Assembly (NCBI GenBank): GCA_944386985.1
Contig: CALXDD010000022.1
Coordinates: 1-45,560 of the forward strand
Direction of reading: 5' to 3'
Source: an uncultured Oscillospiraceae bacterium
GTDB lineage: Bacteria; Bacillota; Clostridia; Oscillospirales; Oscillospiraceae
DNA: 45,560 nucleotides
A program made the translations under genes and the position numbers. Position 1 is the first letter of the stretch; every line of letters begins with the position of its first letter. Under the pieces are notes generated by a model. It had not been told where the DNA came from. It saw nothing but the letters and a program-made list of their open reading frames with translations, and did not search any database. This document shows, piece after piece, positions 8,100 through 17,141 of this stretch.

Positions 8100-9623
8100 T
8101 TACTCCCCTCCATAAGAGAGGCAGCGCATCAGGATGGCGGCCACCTGGGCCCGGGTGGCAGTACCCTGGGGCGCCAGGCGGTTGTCTCCCACGCCGGTGA
8201 TAATCCCCCGTGCGTTCATCCAGCACATGGCCTCATAGGCGTAGTCACTGACTGCGCCGGCATCGGCATACTCCAAGGCGTACATCCATGCCCCGGAAAC
8301 ATCCACGCCCCGGTACTGAACATAGCGGTAGAGCATGACGGCCAGCTGCTCCCGGGTAATGGGAGACATCGGGCTGGTACCGTCGGACACGCCGGTGTCA
8401 AGGCCCCACTGAAGCCCCGCCGCATACCAGGAATCGCCACCGGCGGTATTCACTCCGTCGTACCGGGCCAGCACCGTCAGAACCATCGCCCTGGTCATGG
8501 GGGCGTCGGGGGAGAAAAGGCCGTCGCCGGTGCCGGTGAAGAGGCTGTTGGCGGCCGCGAAGTACACAGCAGGGGCGTACCAGCTGTCCTCCCTCACATC
8601 CAGGAAGGAGATCCCCTCCACCCGGGCATCACTCCGCAGCAGCACCCGGGAGAACACATCCCCCACATACAGGGTATCCCCATTCACCAGGAGTCCTCTG
8701 GGGGACACGGGGTAAATCCCGTTGTCTTCACGCTCCAGCAGAGTTGTGACATAGCCGTCCTTCAGCACCCGCACCGCGCCATTGCCGGTGTCGGCAATGT
8801 ACACTGTGCCGTCTTGACCCACCGCTATCCCCTGGGGGCTGGAGAAGCGGGCTGTATCAGCTGTACCGTTGAGAAAATCTCCCTCATAAGCGGCGTCGCC
8901 GGTAAGCTCGGCTCCGGCCGCCAGCACGGCCTGATTGCCCTCAAGGGCCACGATCCGATGATTTCCCGTGTCGGCCACATAGAGCACTCCGTCGGCCCAG
9001 CAGAGGCCGGTGGGCTGGGAGAACCGGACCGTTTGCAGGCTCCCCAGGGCGCAGCCCTCTTCCCCGCCGGCGTAGGTGGTGACATTGCCATCCTCATCCA
9101 TACAGCGGATGACATTGTTGCCGGTGTCGGCGATGTACACCGTGCCCTCATTGTCAACCGCCAAGCCCGTGGGAGAATCAAAGGAGGCCTTCTCCCCGGT
9201 GTCGTCGCGCAAGCCCGCCCTGCCGGTACCGGCGGCGGTATACACCCGCTCTTTGTCCATATTCAGATACCGGAGGACGTGATTGCCGGTGTCAGACACC
9301 AGGAAGCCGTCGTCGTAGGGCACGATAGCCCAGGGCTCCGAGAAGGCGGCCTGGGCGAAGGTCCCGTCGTTGTACCCCTCTACCGGCCGGCCGGAGAGAT
9401 CGGTGATCTCAGTGCGCCCGGCAAGGAGGGACGCCTCCCCGTCCTCCACGGTCCAAACGGCCCGGTGGTAGGTGTCCGCCACATACAGGGTATCCCCCAC
9501 CAGAGCCATGCCCGAGGAGGCCATGGAGGAATCCACCGTCTCCGACGCGGCCCGGGCGGGCAGCGCCAGGACCAGGGCCAGGGCGGTGGCGGTCAGGATG
9601 GAAAACAGTCGTTTCATATGCAT
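8100..9623 (-). CDS. Exported NHL-type beta-propeller protein with SLH repeats
   Basis: The 507-residue protein has a signal peptide (residues 1-26). At least five NHL-like blades follow (about 35-330), marked by repeated DTLYVADTYHR, FLVSDTGNHVLR, VYIADTGNNVIR and similar strings. Three SLH modules end it (about 335-505). The propeller should bind a ligand or protein outside the cell while the SLH part holds it to the wall. It is the last gene of the six-gene operon, 15 bases after the cyclase. A role as ligand sensor for the CHASE2 cyclase is an inference from position only. Confidence 0.88.
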   Translation of the reverse strand: MHMKRLFSILTATALALVLALPARAASETVDSSMASSGMALVGDTLYVADTYHRAVWTVEDGEASLLAGRTEITDLSGRPVEGYNDGTFAQAAFSEPWAIVPYDDGFLVSDTGNHVLRYLNMDKERVYTAAGTGRAGLRDDTGEKASFDSPTGLAVDNEGTVYIADTGNNVIRCMDEDGNVTTYAGGEEGCALGSLQTVRFSQPTGLCWADGVLYVADTGNHRIVALEGNQAVLAAGAELTGDAAYEGDFLNGTADTARFSSPQGIAVGQDGTVYIADTGNGAVRVLKDGYVTTLLEREDNGIYPVSPRGLLVNGDTLYVGDVFSRVLLRSDARVEGISFLDVREDSWYAPAVYFAAANSLFTGTGDGLFSPDAPMTRAMVLTVLARYDGVNTAGGDSWYAAGLQWGLDTGVSDGTSPMSPITREQLAVMLYRYVQYRGVDVSGAWMYALEYADAGAVSDYAYEAMCWMNARGIITGVGDNRLAPQGTATRAQVAAILMRCLSYGGE

Positions 9624-9638
9624 CACACTCCCTACAAT

Positions 9639-11450
9639 TCAAGATTCTGAAATCCCGTCCAGCAGGAAAATTTCAAGCTTCTGGGCCTTGCCCTTCAGAG
9701 TAATGCCATCGCCCAGAGAGGTAACCCGGATGCGGTCCCCCAGGCGGTCCACCACGTCCCGGCTGATGTAGATTTTGCCCGCCGGGGCGTTGGCCTCCAG
9801 CCGGGCGCTGGTGTTGACGGTGTCGCCGATGGCGGTGAAGTCCATGCGCATTTCCGCGCCGATGTTGCCCACCACGGCGCTGCCGCAGTGGACGCCGATA
9901 CCGAAAGACACCGTCCGCCCGAACTTCTCCAGCAGCTCCTGGGACAGCGCTCTGGAGCCCTCCACCATATCGAGGGCCGCCTTGCAGGCGTTCATCACAT
10001 AGTCTTCCTGCTGGATGGGGGCATTCCAGATGGCCATGGTGCAGTCCCCCACGAACTTATCCAGAGTACCGTGGTTTTTCATAATGCAGTCGGTGGTGAG
10101 GGTGAGGTAACGGTTGAGAATGGACACCACCTCCTGTGGGGTGAGAACTTCACTCATAGTGGTGAAGCCCCGGATGTCCACAAAGAGCACCGCGATGTCG
10201 CAGAGCTTACCGCCCAGGCCCAGGGAATCGGCGCCCTCCCGCAGCAGTTCCCCCACGATCTCCGGGGCCACATACCGCTTGAAGGTGCTGGAGATTTTCC
10301 GCCGCTCCACCGCCGCCTGGACGTAGTTGAAGGCCACTGCCCCGGCAAAGAATACGGTGACGGCGAGGGAGAGCCACAAAGGGTGGAGAACATACCCCGC
10401 CCCGTACAGCCCACGGCAAGCCAGGACGCTGCCCCCGGCCGCTACCAGCCACACCGGCACAGCGCAGCGCAGCTTCCGGTCCAGGAAGAACCAGAGGCAG
10501 GCCGCAGAAAGGACAAAGAGGGCTGCGGCCTGAAGGCCGTCCGGCACCTCGGTCTTAAAGTCCTGGCGCAGCATCTGTTCTATCACGTTGGCCTGGAACT
10601 CCACGCCGTACATGAGGGAGGCCCGGTCGGCAGCGGTAGTCACATAGTCGGACAGGCCCGCCGCGTAGGGGCCGATGAGGACGATGGCATCGGCAAAGAG
10701 TTCGGCGGGGAAATCCCCGCTCAAAAGGTCGCTCACCGAGATGCCCTCGTAGAAGCCGCCGGGCAGGGCGGAGAAGTCCACATAGAACCGGTGAAGATCA
10801 TCGGTGGGCACATCCAGAGTCTCCGGCAGACCGTGGGCCGCCGCGTACTTCTGGTAGATGGCGTAGGAGAAGGATGGGATCGTGCGGCCGTCTGGCAGGT
10901 CAATTTCCAAAATGGCGTGGCGCAGCACCCCGTCGGCGTCGTACATGGCGTTGATGTGGCCCTGGGAGGTGACGGTTTTCAGGGCCTCGTAGGGTTCCTC
11001 ATAGGAGAGAACGGCGTAGTCCTCCAGGTAGAAGGCCCCGGTGTCCTCGGTGATAAGTTCCGTGCCGAAGTTTGCTACGGAGGCCACCACCACGTTGCCG
11101 CAGGCAGCGGCGGCCTCGGCAAGGTACGCGTCCAGGTCCGGATCGGTCTCCCCGGTGTAGAGCACGTCGATACCGATGGCGGCGGGGCGGCAGTCCGGGT
11201 CGGCGTTGAGGGCCTCGATGGCCATGGCCATCACGTCCCGGCCCCAGGTCTGGTAGGGACCGATGTCCTCCATGGCACGGTCGTCGATGCCGATGACGAA
11301 GATATTGCCGTCCAGGGCCTTGGGGGTTTGATAGAGGCTGTCGGAGAGCATCTGGTCCGGGCTGTAGAAGACCCCCAGGGCCGCCGCCGCGGTAAACATG
11401 GCGGCGCAGAGTAGGGAAACCAGGACTTTTTTCCATGCTTTTTGTCTCAT
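9639..11450 (-). CDS. CHASE2-domain class III adenylyl cyclase
   Basis: The protein (603 residues) has an N-terminal membrane segment (about 8-28), an extracytoplasmic CHASE2 sensor (about 30-300), three membrane helices (about 305-378) and a cytoplasmic class III cyclase domain (about 412-598). Metal-binding aspartates D425 (FVDIRGF) and D469 (KFVGD), and N546 and R550 of the transition-state pair, are all present, so it should be active. The purine-specifying pair is K465 and T539, the pattern of class IIIb adenylyl cyclases, which argues for cAMP rather than cGMP. It lies between the FecR protein and the NHL/SLH protein. The same CHASE2-cyclase layout is common in cyanobacteria and proteobacteria and uncommon in Clostridia to my knowledge. 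Confidence 0.92.
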   Translation of the reverse strand: MRQKAWKKVLVSLLCAAMFTAAAALGVFYSPDQMLSDSLYQTPKALDGNIFVIGIDDRAMEDIGPYQTWGRDVMAMAIEALNADPDCRPAAIGIDVLYTGETDPDLDAYLAEAAAACGNVVVASVANFGTELITEDTGAFYLEDYAVLSYEEPYEALKTVTSQGHINAMYDADGVLRHAILEIDLPDGRTIPSFSYAIYQKYAAAHGLPETLDVPTDDLHRFYVDFSALPGGFYEGISVSDLLSGDFPAELFADAIVLIGPYAAGLSDYVTTAADRASLMYGVEFQANVIEQMLRQDFKTEVPDGLQAAALFVLSAACLWFFLDRKLRCAVPVWLVAAGGSVLACRGLYGAGYVLHPLWLSLAVTVFFAGAVAFNYVQAAVERRKISSTFKRYVAPEIVGELLREGADSLGLGGKLCDIAVLFVDIRGFTTMSEVLTPQEVVSILNRYLTLTTDCIMKNHGTLDKFVGDCTMAIWNAPIQQEDYVMNACKAALDMVEGSRALSQELLEKFGRTVSFGIGVHCGSAVVGNIGAEMRMDFTAIGDTVNTSARLEANAPAGKIYISRDVVDRLGDRIRVTSLGDGITLKGKAQKLEIFLLDGISES

Positions 11451-11460
11451 GGGTTCTCCT

Positions 11461-13341
11461 TTATGGCAGCTGACTCATTTCGCCGTCGTCGACATTGGCG
11501 ATCTGTCCGTATGTGGTATCTAAATAGCCGCTGCTCTGGGAGATTAGTAAGAGGCCGAAGTTGGTAATGGTGCCGTTGTTGATAGTGATACCGTAGATGT
11601 AAATCCTTTTACCGCTGTTATTGACGATGGTACCATCGTTGGTAAGGGTAACGGAGGAATCAGAAGTGGTTTGGCCATTATAGAACTTGCCGTCGTTGGT
11701 GATTTGACCTCCGGCCTCATTGGTGAGGGTGCCGACAGCACCGGTAGCACTGTAGATACCGTTTGCATAGGTCCCGCCGTTCGTGAAATTACCGCTATTC
11801 GTGAAACTGCCGTAATTGTTCATGGTACCGGTGACCGATATGGTACCCTGGTTAACAATGACGCCGCTGTTGTTTAACATCCCCGCAATCGTCAGAGACG
11901 CGCCGCTGGAGATCGTCAGGGTCTGACTGGAGAGGAGATTTACCGCTCCATCACCGGCATCGATTGTGACGGAGGCGCCGCTGTCCACCACAATACCAAT
12001 GCCAAAAGAGGTATTATTATTCTCTAATATCTCCTTCAGATCTGATCCCGAGATACTGGTACCGGAATTAATGTGACACTTTCCGTCCGCGCTGGTCACC
12101 ATGCCCTCAGGCAGAATCAGGATGTTGTATGTACTGCCTGCGCCGCTGTTAGAGGGGGACTTGCCGATATACGTTCCGTTATTCCCGATGTAGCCCTCGT
12201 TGCTGATGCTGCCGTTGTTGGTGAGGGTCCCCTCATTGGTCAGCGTACCGCCGGCGGCAACGGTCACCGTGGCACCGGCGGCTACCGTCAGGCTCTTGCC
12301 CGCCGGTACGCTCACACTCTCACTGGCGGCAATGGTCACCGAGCCGCCGCTGGCAATGGTCACCGTTTGGTAGGTATTCAGAAGAGACTGCAACTCCGCA
12401 CCCGTAATGGGGGTTGAGACCGTATAGTCCACAACAGGCGTCGGCTCCGGCGCAGGGTCAGGGACGGGCGTCCAGCCGGGCTCCGGCTGGGGGGCGGCAA
12501 ACTCAGGGGCCTGGCTGGTTCGGTTGGGAAGGCCGCCCGCCTCATCGGCGATCCGGTCCAGCTCCGCCTGAGCCTCGTCCTCGTCCCGCTCCAGCCGCCC
12601 CTTGGCTCCGGCCACGATCTCAGCCACCGGCAGGTCCGTGGCCTCCGCAATGCGCTGCTGCAGCTCCGGGTCCTTGGCCAGTTCCACCGCCGCGAAGCCG
12701 GGTACATCCTCTGCCGTCAGTCCCTCCAGGATCACCCGCCAGCTGTCGCTCCCCACGGGAAGGGACATGCCGGTCTGGCCTGCCGCCACCGTAGTGGTCT
12801 GAAAGCCGCTCTCTGTGGCGGCATTGGCGGTGGTAACCTCCACCTGTCCGTCATAGATGCTGACGGCGGAGGTCAACCCATCCCGTACCTCCACCAGTCC
12901 GGAGGTGCCCCGGATGCCGGTGACCATGGTGGAAGTGCGGATGTTCAGGCTCTCACTGGGGGAGAGGGGGGCTTTCACATTGAAGAAGAGTTTTCCGGCG
13001 GACACCAGCAGTTCCAGCTTACTGCCGCTCTTCCGGACCTCCACCTTGGTGCTGGCGTCCAGCTTCACCACCTTGGTGCTGTCCAGAGTCACATAGGCGT
13101 AGCTCTTGGCGGAGGTGGAAAGGACATAGCCGCTGTAGAGCTTCATATCGTCACGAACCGACAGTGTCTTGCCGCTGCTGTTTTTCAGCGTCACGGTGCC
13201 CTCTGCGGCGGTGAGGCGCAGGTCCGCCCCGGAAGCGGTGTCCTCCGCCCAGGCAGCGGTCCCCAGAGACAGGGCCAGCATCAGAGCAAGGCACAGGGCG
13301 GCCAGCCGCCGCAGCCGAATGGATGAAACGGATTTTTTCAT
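11461..13341 (-). CDS. FecR-domain surface protein with N/G/T-rich repeat stalk
   Basis: The 626-residue protein has a signal peptide (about 1-32) and a FecR domain (about 38-195), including the typical VTGIRGTSGLVEV and GQVEVTT segments. A charged helical linker and a Pro-rich stretch (about 285-310) follow. The remainder (about 320-620) is a low-complexity region repeating LTNEGTLTNNGSISNEG-like units, which suggests a beta-solenoid stalk or passenger. FecR domains commonly accompany CHASE2 cyclases. It shares an ATGA start/stop with the upstream hydrolase. The ligand or partner is unknown. Confidence 0.88.
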   Translation of the reverse strand: MKKSVSSIRLRRLAALCLALMLALSLGTAAWAEDTASGADLRLTAAEGTVTLKNSSGKTLSVRDDMKLYSGYVLSTSAKSYAYVTLDSTKVVKLDASTKVEVRKSGSKLELLVSAGKLFFNVKAPLSPSESLNIRTSTMVTGIRGTSGLVEVRDGLTSAVSIYDGQVEVTTANAATESGFQTTTVAAGQTGMSLPVGSDSWRVILEGLTAEDVPGFAAVELAKDPELQQRIAEATDLPVAEIVAGAKGRLERDEDEAQAELDRIADEAGGLPNRTSQAPEFAAPQPEPGWTPVPDPAPEPTPVVDYTVSTPITGAELQSLLNTYQTVTIASGGSVTIAASESVSVPAGKSLTVAAGATVTVAAGGTLTNEGTLTNNGSISNEGYIGNNGTYIGKSPSNSGAGSTYNILILPEGMVTSADGKCHINSGTSISGSDLKEILENNNTSFGIGIVVDSGASVTIDAGDGAVNLLSSQTLTISSGASLTIAGMLNNSGVIVNQGTISVTGTMNNYGSFTNSGNFTNGGTYANGIYSATGAVGTLTNEAGGQITNDGKFYNGQTTSDSSVTLTNDGTIVNNSGKRIYIYGITINNGTITNFGLLLISQSSGYLDTTYGQIANVDDGEMSQLP

Positions 13342-14147
13342 AACAATACCTCCTCTCCCTGCCGTCCAAAACGGACGTTGGGGTGCTGTGTCCGGACCGC
13401 CTCCTCCAGGGCGAGGAGGTGCCGGTCGGTACGTTTGGGGTCATGGTGGATGAGCAAAGTCTGCTCCGCTCCGCAGCGGTGGGCGATGGCCGCGCTGCGA
13501 GGAATGGTGGAGTGGCCGAAGCCACGGGTACAGGTGTACTCCTCAGAGGTGTACTGGGCGTCCAGCAGGAGAAGGGAACACCCCTCAGCAAAGGCGCAGA
13601 AATCGTCGGGGGCGTCGCTCTCCGGCTCGTAGTCGGTAGCGTAGACCACCGAGCGGCCGCCATAGGTAATTTTATAGATGGTGGAGCCGCCGGGATGGCG
13701 GGATTCCATCGTCTTGATCTCTACCGGCCCGATGGAAAAGGCGCCGGGCACGTCGTGAAAGCGCAGGTCCGCCTTCATACTGTCGGTGCGAACAGGCCAC
13801 AGGGGCGGCGCCATCAGGGTTTCCATCTGTTCCCGGGCACTGCGGCCCTCACGGGTTTTGAGATAGACGTCGCACCGGACGGTTGGGTCAAAGAGCGGAC
13901 CAAAAGGGGGAAACCCCATGAGATGATCCACATGGGCGTGAGTGATCAGCATGGAGCAGTGTCTCTGTGGATGAAATGCCTGCCAGGCACGGCCGGACAG
14001 CCCGGTGCCTGCATCCAGAATGATGGTCTCCCCGCCTGCCCAGACCAGCACACAGCTGGTGCCGCCGCCGAAGCTGGCAAAATCTCCGCCGTGGACGGGC
14101 AGGGTTCCCCGCACGCCAAGGAGTCTGATCTGTATTGTAGGATCCAT
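13338..14147 (-). CDS. MBL-fold metallo-hydrolase, candidate cyclic-nucleotide phosphodiesterase
   Basis: The 269-residue protein has the metallo-beta-lactamase signature H70-A-H72-V-D74-H75, preceded by D45 in ILDAGTGL. Further likely metal ligands are in ESRHPGGS, YATDYE and RGFGHST. The opening GVRGTLPVHGG...FGGGTSC is typical of the RNase Z/PhnP-like branch that includes phosphodiesterases. No signal peptide is seen, so it should be cytoplasmic. Its place in the cyclase operon makes hydrolysis of the cyclase product a reasonable hypothesis, but the fold alone does not prove the substrate. Confidence 0.85.
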   Translation of the reverse strand: MDPTIQIRLLGVRGTLPVHGGDFASFGGGTSCVLVWAGGETIILDAGTGLSGRAWQAFHPQRHCSMLITHAHVDHLMGFPPFGPLFDPTVRCDVYLKTREGRSAREQMETLMAPPLWPVRTDSMKADLRFHDVPGAFSIGPVEIKTMESRHPGGSTIYKITYGGRSVVYATDYEPESDAPDDFCAFAEGCSLLLLDAQYTSEEYTCTRGFGHSTIPRSAAIAHRCGAEQTLLIHHDPKRTDRHLLALEEAVRTQHPNVRFGRQGEEVLL

Positions 14148-14168
14148 TTTCTCCCTCCTCTCCCGCGG

Positions 14169-17141
14169 TCAGTTGGAGCTGACGTTAGTGAGGCTCAAAT
14201 GGTTAATGCGCCGCAGTGCGATGATATTCACCGCCGCGGCAAATACCGCCATGATGGCGCAGGCCAGAGCGCAGGCAATGAGGTTGGGGGAGCGGACGTA
14301 GTGCTCCGCCCCGGCTTCAATGACCCGCACATCCACATAGGCCATAGCCATACCGAAGAGGCAGCCCGCCAAAAGGCCCAGGACAATGAGGACGATGTTG
14401 TCCTTGTAAACATATGCCTTGGTCTGGCCCATGGTATAGCCGTTGACCCGCATGACCGCCAATTCCCGGGCCTTGCGGCTGATGTACATGGAGATCTGGT
14501 TGAGGAGCACCAGCACCGACATTACCGCCGACAGACTGGTACACACGGCGATGACCATGTCCAGCTCGCCGCCGGAACGCTTATACTCGCTGTTGTCCCG
14601 GAGACTGAGAAAACCGTCCATCCCCTGGACCTTCTCCTGAAGGCCGGACATATCCCCCTTCAAAAGGAAGACGCAGAAGTCCGCCGTCTCCCCCATGATC
14701 TGCTCATAGTATGCGTCGCTGGTGACGATCATGTGGTAGGGCAGATAGTGCTCAATGACGCCGGAAACGGTGGCAGGATGGGCCCGGCCGCTCCCGTCCA
14801 TCAGTTCGATGGTGCTGCCTTCGGAGAGATCCAGCTCCTCCGCCGCCCGGCGGGACAGAAGCACCCCGTCCTCCGGCACCTGAACGGTCTCTCCGGTGGA
14901 GATGTCCGTCAGGTCCATGTAGTCCCCCAGGGCTTCGGCGTCGGATACGGCCACCACATGGGCGGTCTCCCAGCTGCCGCCCTCCGGACGGAAGTTCTTC
15001 AGTTTATCCTGGATCAGGATGTAAGAGGTTCCCTCGCCATCCAGCACCCCGGCAAAATCTTCCGCTGAACCGGCCTCGCTGTCCACCACCAGCCGGTAGT
15101 CATAGGAGGCGCACTGTTCAAAGTGGGCGGACAGGGCATTTTGAATGCCCATCTTCATGGAGAAGCAGCCCACCAGCAGAGCGGTACAGCCCATAACGCC
15201 CACCATGGTAGTGGCCATGCGGCCCTTGTCGCTGAGGACATTCTTGATCATGGTGCGGGAATAGAGGTTGAGTTTCTGGTAAAAGCCCCACTTTTCAAAG
15301 AACAGCCGCCTTCCCCGTGTGGGAGCATCCCCCCGGAGAAGGTCGATGGCCGGCTCCTTCACCAGCTTGGAACAGGTGAGAAGGGTGGCGATGAGGAATA
15401 CCGCCAGGCACAACACCCCGGAGAGTACGGCAGTCCGCCAGGTAAAGACCAGGGGCACGTCGCCGATGCAGAACTTGGGGGCAAAGATATAAAGGGACAT
15501 ATTCTCTACAATAAGGATGGCCAGCAGCCAACCAAGGAGCGTCCCCAGAACGGCGCAGATCAGGTTATAAAGGATATAGTGCCGTAGGATCTCCCCAGGC
15601 GTGAAGCCCAGGGCCTTCTGAGCCCCGATGAGGACTCGCTGCTCCCGGATCATCCGGGTGATGGCGGCAAAGGAGATCACCACCGCCACCAGCAGGAAAA
15701 GCAAAGTCATGACGATACTGAGGCCCCGGATGGTATCCGTGATGGTGGTAATCCCCCGGATATCGCCCACGTTCTCCCTGCCGGAGAGAATCCAGTCCTC
15801 CACCTGCAGGGAGGCGGCGTCGGCCTCGGCTTCCTCCAGCTCCTTCTGCCCGTCAGCCAGATCGGCTTTGGCCTCCTCTAACTTCTGCCGGCCGTCGGCC
15901 AGGTCGGCCTTGGCCTCGTCCAGATCCCGCTGGCCGTCCTCAATCTGCTGCCGGGCGGTCTCCAGCTCACCGACGGAAATCTCCAGGGACCGGGCGGCGG
16001 CACGCAGCTGGGCCTCTCCCGCCTGATAGCTCTGGATAGCTGTCTTCAGCCGGGCACCGGCGTCGCCCATGGCATTGACCGCAGTCAGAGCCTGGCTGAG
16101 ATCCGTACTCAGACCCAGAGCGCTGAGCTGGCCGTCCAGCTCCCTCCGGGCCGCCGCCAAGGCGGCCTCCTGACGGTCATAGGCCGCCTGGCCGTCGGCG
16201 TAATCCGCCTCACCACGGCTCAGCTCCTCCCGGGCCGCCTGGAGATCGTCCTCGCTGGTCTGGATTTCCGCCTGGGCGTCCAGGATCTCCTGCTCCTTCT
16301 CAGCAATCTCCGCCTCGGCGTCCTGAAGCTCCCGGCGGGCGTCGGAGAGATCTGCGTCCACCTGGCTCTTCAGTTCGTTGTAGCGCAGCTGGGCCCGCTC
16401 CTGAGCAAGGGGCTCCAATTGATCAAGATAGGCGGCCTCGCCGTTGGCATATATATTTGTAAAATAGTATATCCCTTCCAGCACATCACTGTCAATATAG
16501 GCGGTGGTGTAACAGTCGCTGTAATAATCCGGATCAAAGGCGTCCTCCGTCAGACAGACGTAGTATTCGTTGGAGCCGAGGCCCGCTGTTCCGGTGCCCC
16601 GGACGTCAAAGAGGCTGACGCAGCTGTATACCGGGATGTTGATGATGGCGGTGACGGTGAAGGTGTCTCCGGTGAGGCAGCCGTCCTGCTCCAAGGTGAT
16701 GGTATCCCCCACCTTGACCCCCTCCTGCTCCGCCAGATACTCCTCAACGGCGGCCTCGTCAGCGGCGGCGGGCAGAGTGCCCTCCACCACCACGGGCAGA
16801 TTGACAGTATCCGTCAGGGACCGGGCCTGGACGAGGGTGCCGCTCTCCCCCCGGCGAAGGACCACGGAATCGGTGTAGCCCCCCTCCACTGCGGTCACCC
16901 CCTCCCAGGAGGCGACGGCGTCGAGATCCTCCGCCGTGATGCCGTTGGCGCAGGTGATCTCCAGGGTCTCCAAATTGTTGTCGGTGAAATACTGGTCCGC
17001 CCGCCGCAAAATGGCGTCGGCGGAGGACTGGAAGCCGTGGTAGTTGGCGATGCACACAGCGGCAATGACCGCCACAGCCAGGAAGGAAACGCCGCCCTTC
17101 CGAATGCTCCGCAGCAGATGCTTTCCTCTTGTCGTCTTCAT
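14169..17141 (-). CDS. FtsX/MacB-type ABC transporter permease with long coiled coil
   Basis: The 990-residue protein has an N-terminal membrane helix (about 16-34), a first extracytoplasmic domain, then a long coiled coil (about 250-450) made of repeats such as EEAKADLADGQKELEEA. Two FtsX-like membrane modules follow with a second outer domain between them. This architecture belongs to mechanotransmission-type ABC systems rather than simple pumps. ATG 17141 overlaps the stop of the upstream ATPase gene as TAATG; two in-frame codons upstream are alternatives. It pairs with the GAF-ABC ATPase. Confidence 0.9.
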   Translation of the reverse strand: MKTTRGKHLLRSIRKGGVSFLAVAVIAAVCIANYHGFQSSADAILRRADQYFTDNNLETLEITCANGITAEDLDAVASWEGVTAVEGGYTDSVVLRRGESGTLVQARSLTDTVNLPVVVEGTLPAAADEAAVEEYLAEQEGVKVGDTITLEQDGCLTGDTFTVTAIINIPVYSCVSLFDVRGTGTAGLGSNEYYVCLTEDAFDPDYYSDCYTTAYIDSDVLEGIYYFTNIYANGEAAYLDQLEPLAQERAQLRYNELKSQVDADLSDARRELQDAEAEIAEKEQEILDAQAEIQTSEDDLQAAREELSRGEADYADGQAAYDRQEAALAAARRELDGQLSALGLSTDLSQALTAVNAMGDAGARLKTAIQSYQAGEAQLRAAARSLEISVGELETARQQIEDGQRDLDEAKADLADGRQKLEEAKADLADGQKELEEAEADAASLQVEDWILSGRENVGDIRGITTITDTIRGLSIVMTLLFLLVAVVISFAAITRMIREQRVLIGAQKALGFTPGEILRHYILYNLICAVLGTLLGWLLAILIVENMSLYIFAPKFCIGDVPLVFTWRTAVLSGVLCLAVFLIATLLTCSKLVKEPAIDLLRGDAPTRGRRLFFEKWGFYQKLNLYSRTMIKNVLSDKGRMATTMVGVMGCTALLVGCFSMKMGIQNALSAHFEQCASYDYRLVVDSEAGSAEDFAGVLDGEGTSYILIQDKLKNFRPEGGSWETAHVVAVSDAEALGDYMDLTDISTGETVQVPEDGVLLSRRAAEELDLSEGSTIELMDGSGRAHPATVSGVIEHYLPYHMIVTSDAYYEQIMGETADFCVFLLKGDMSGLQEKVQGMDGFLSLRDNSEYKRSGGELDMVIAVCTSLSAVMSVLVLLNQISMYISRKARELAVMRVNGYTMGQTKAYVYKDNIVLIVLGLLAGCLFGMAMAYVDVRVIEAGAEHYVRSPNLIACALACAIMAVFAAAVNIIALRRINHLSLTNVSSN

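Noticed and set aside
7680-9650. 656-codon plus-strand frame across the NHL/SLH gene
   Set aside because: The translation is His/Gly-rich low-quality sequence, whereas the minus strand gives regular NHL and SLH repeats.
11461-12420. Dense repeats within the FecR gene taken as a possible CRISPR or satellite array
   Set aside because: The repeats are imperfect and in frame, encoding N/G/T-rich protein units; there are no spacers.
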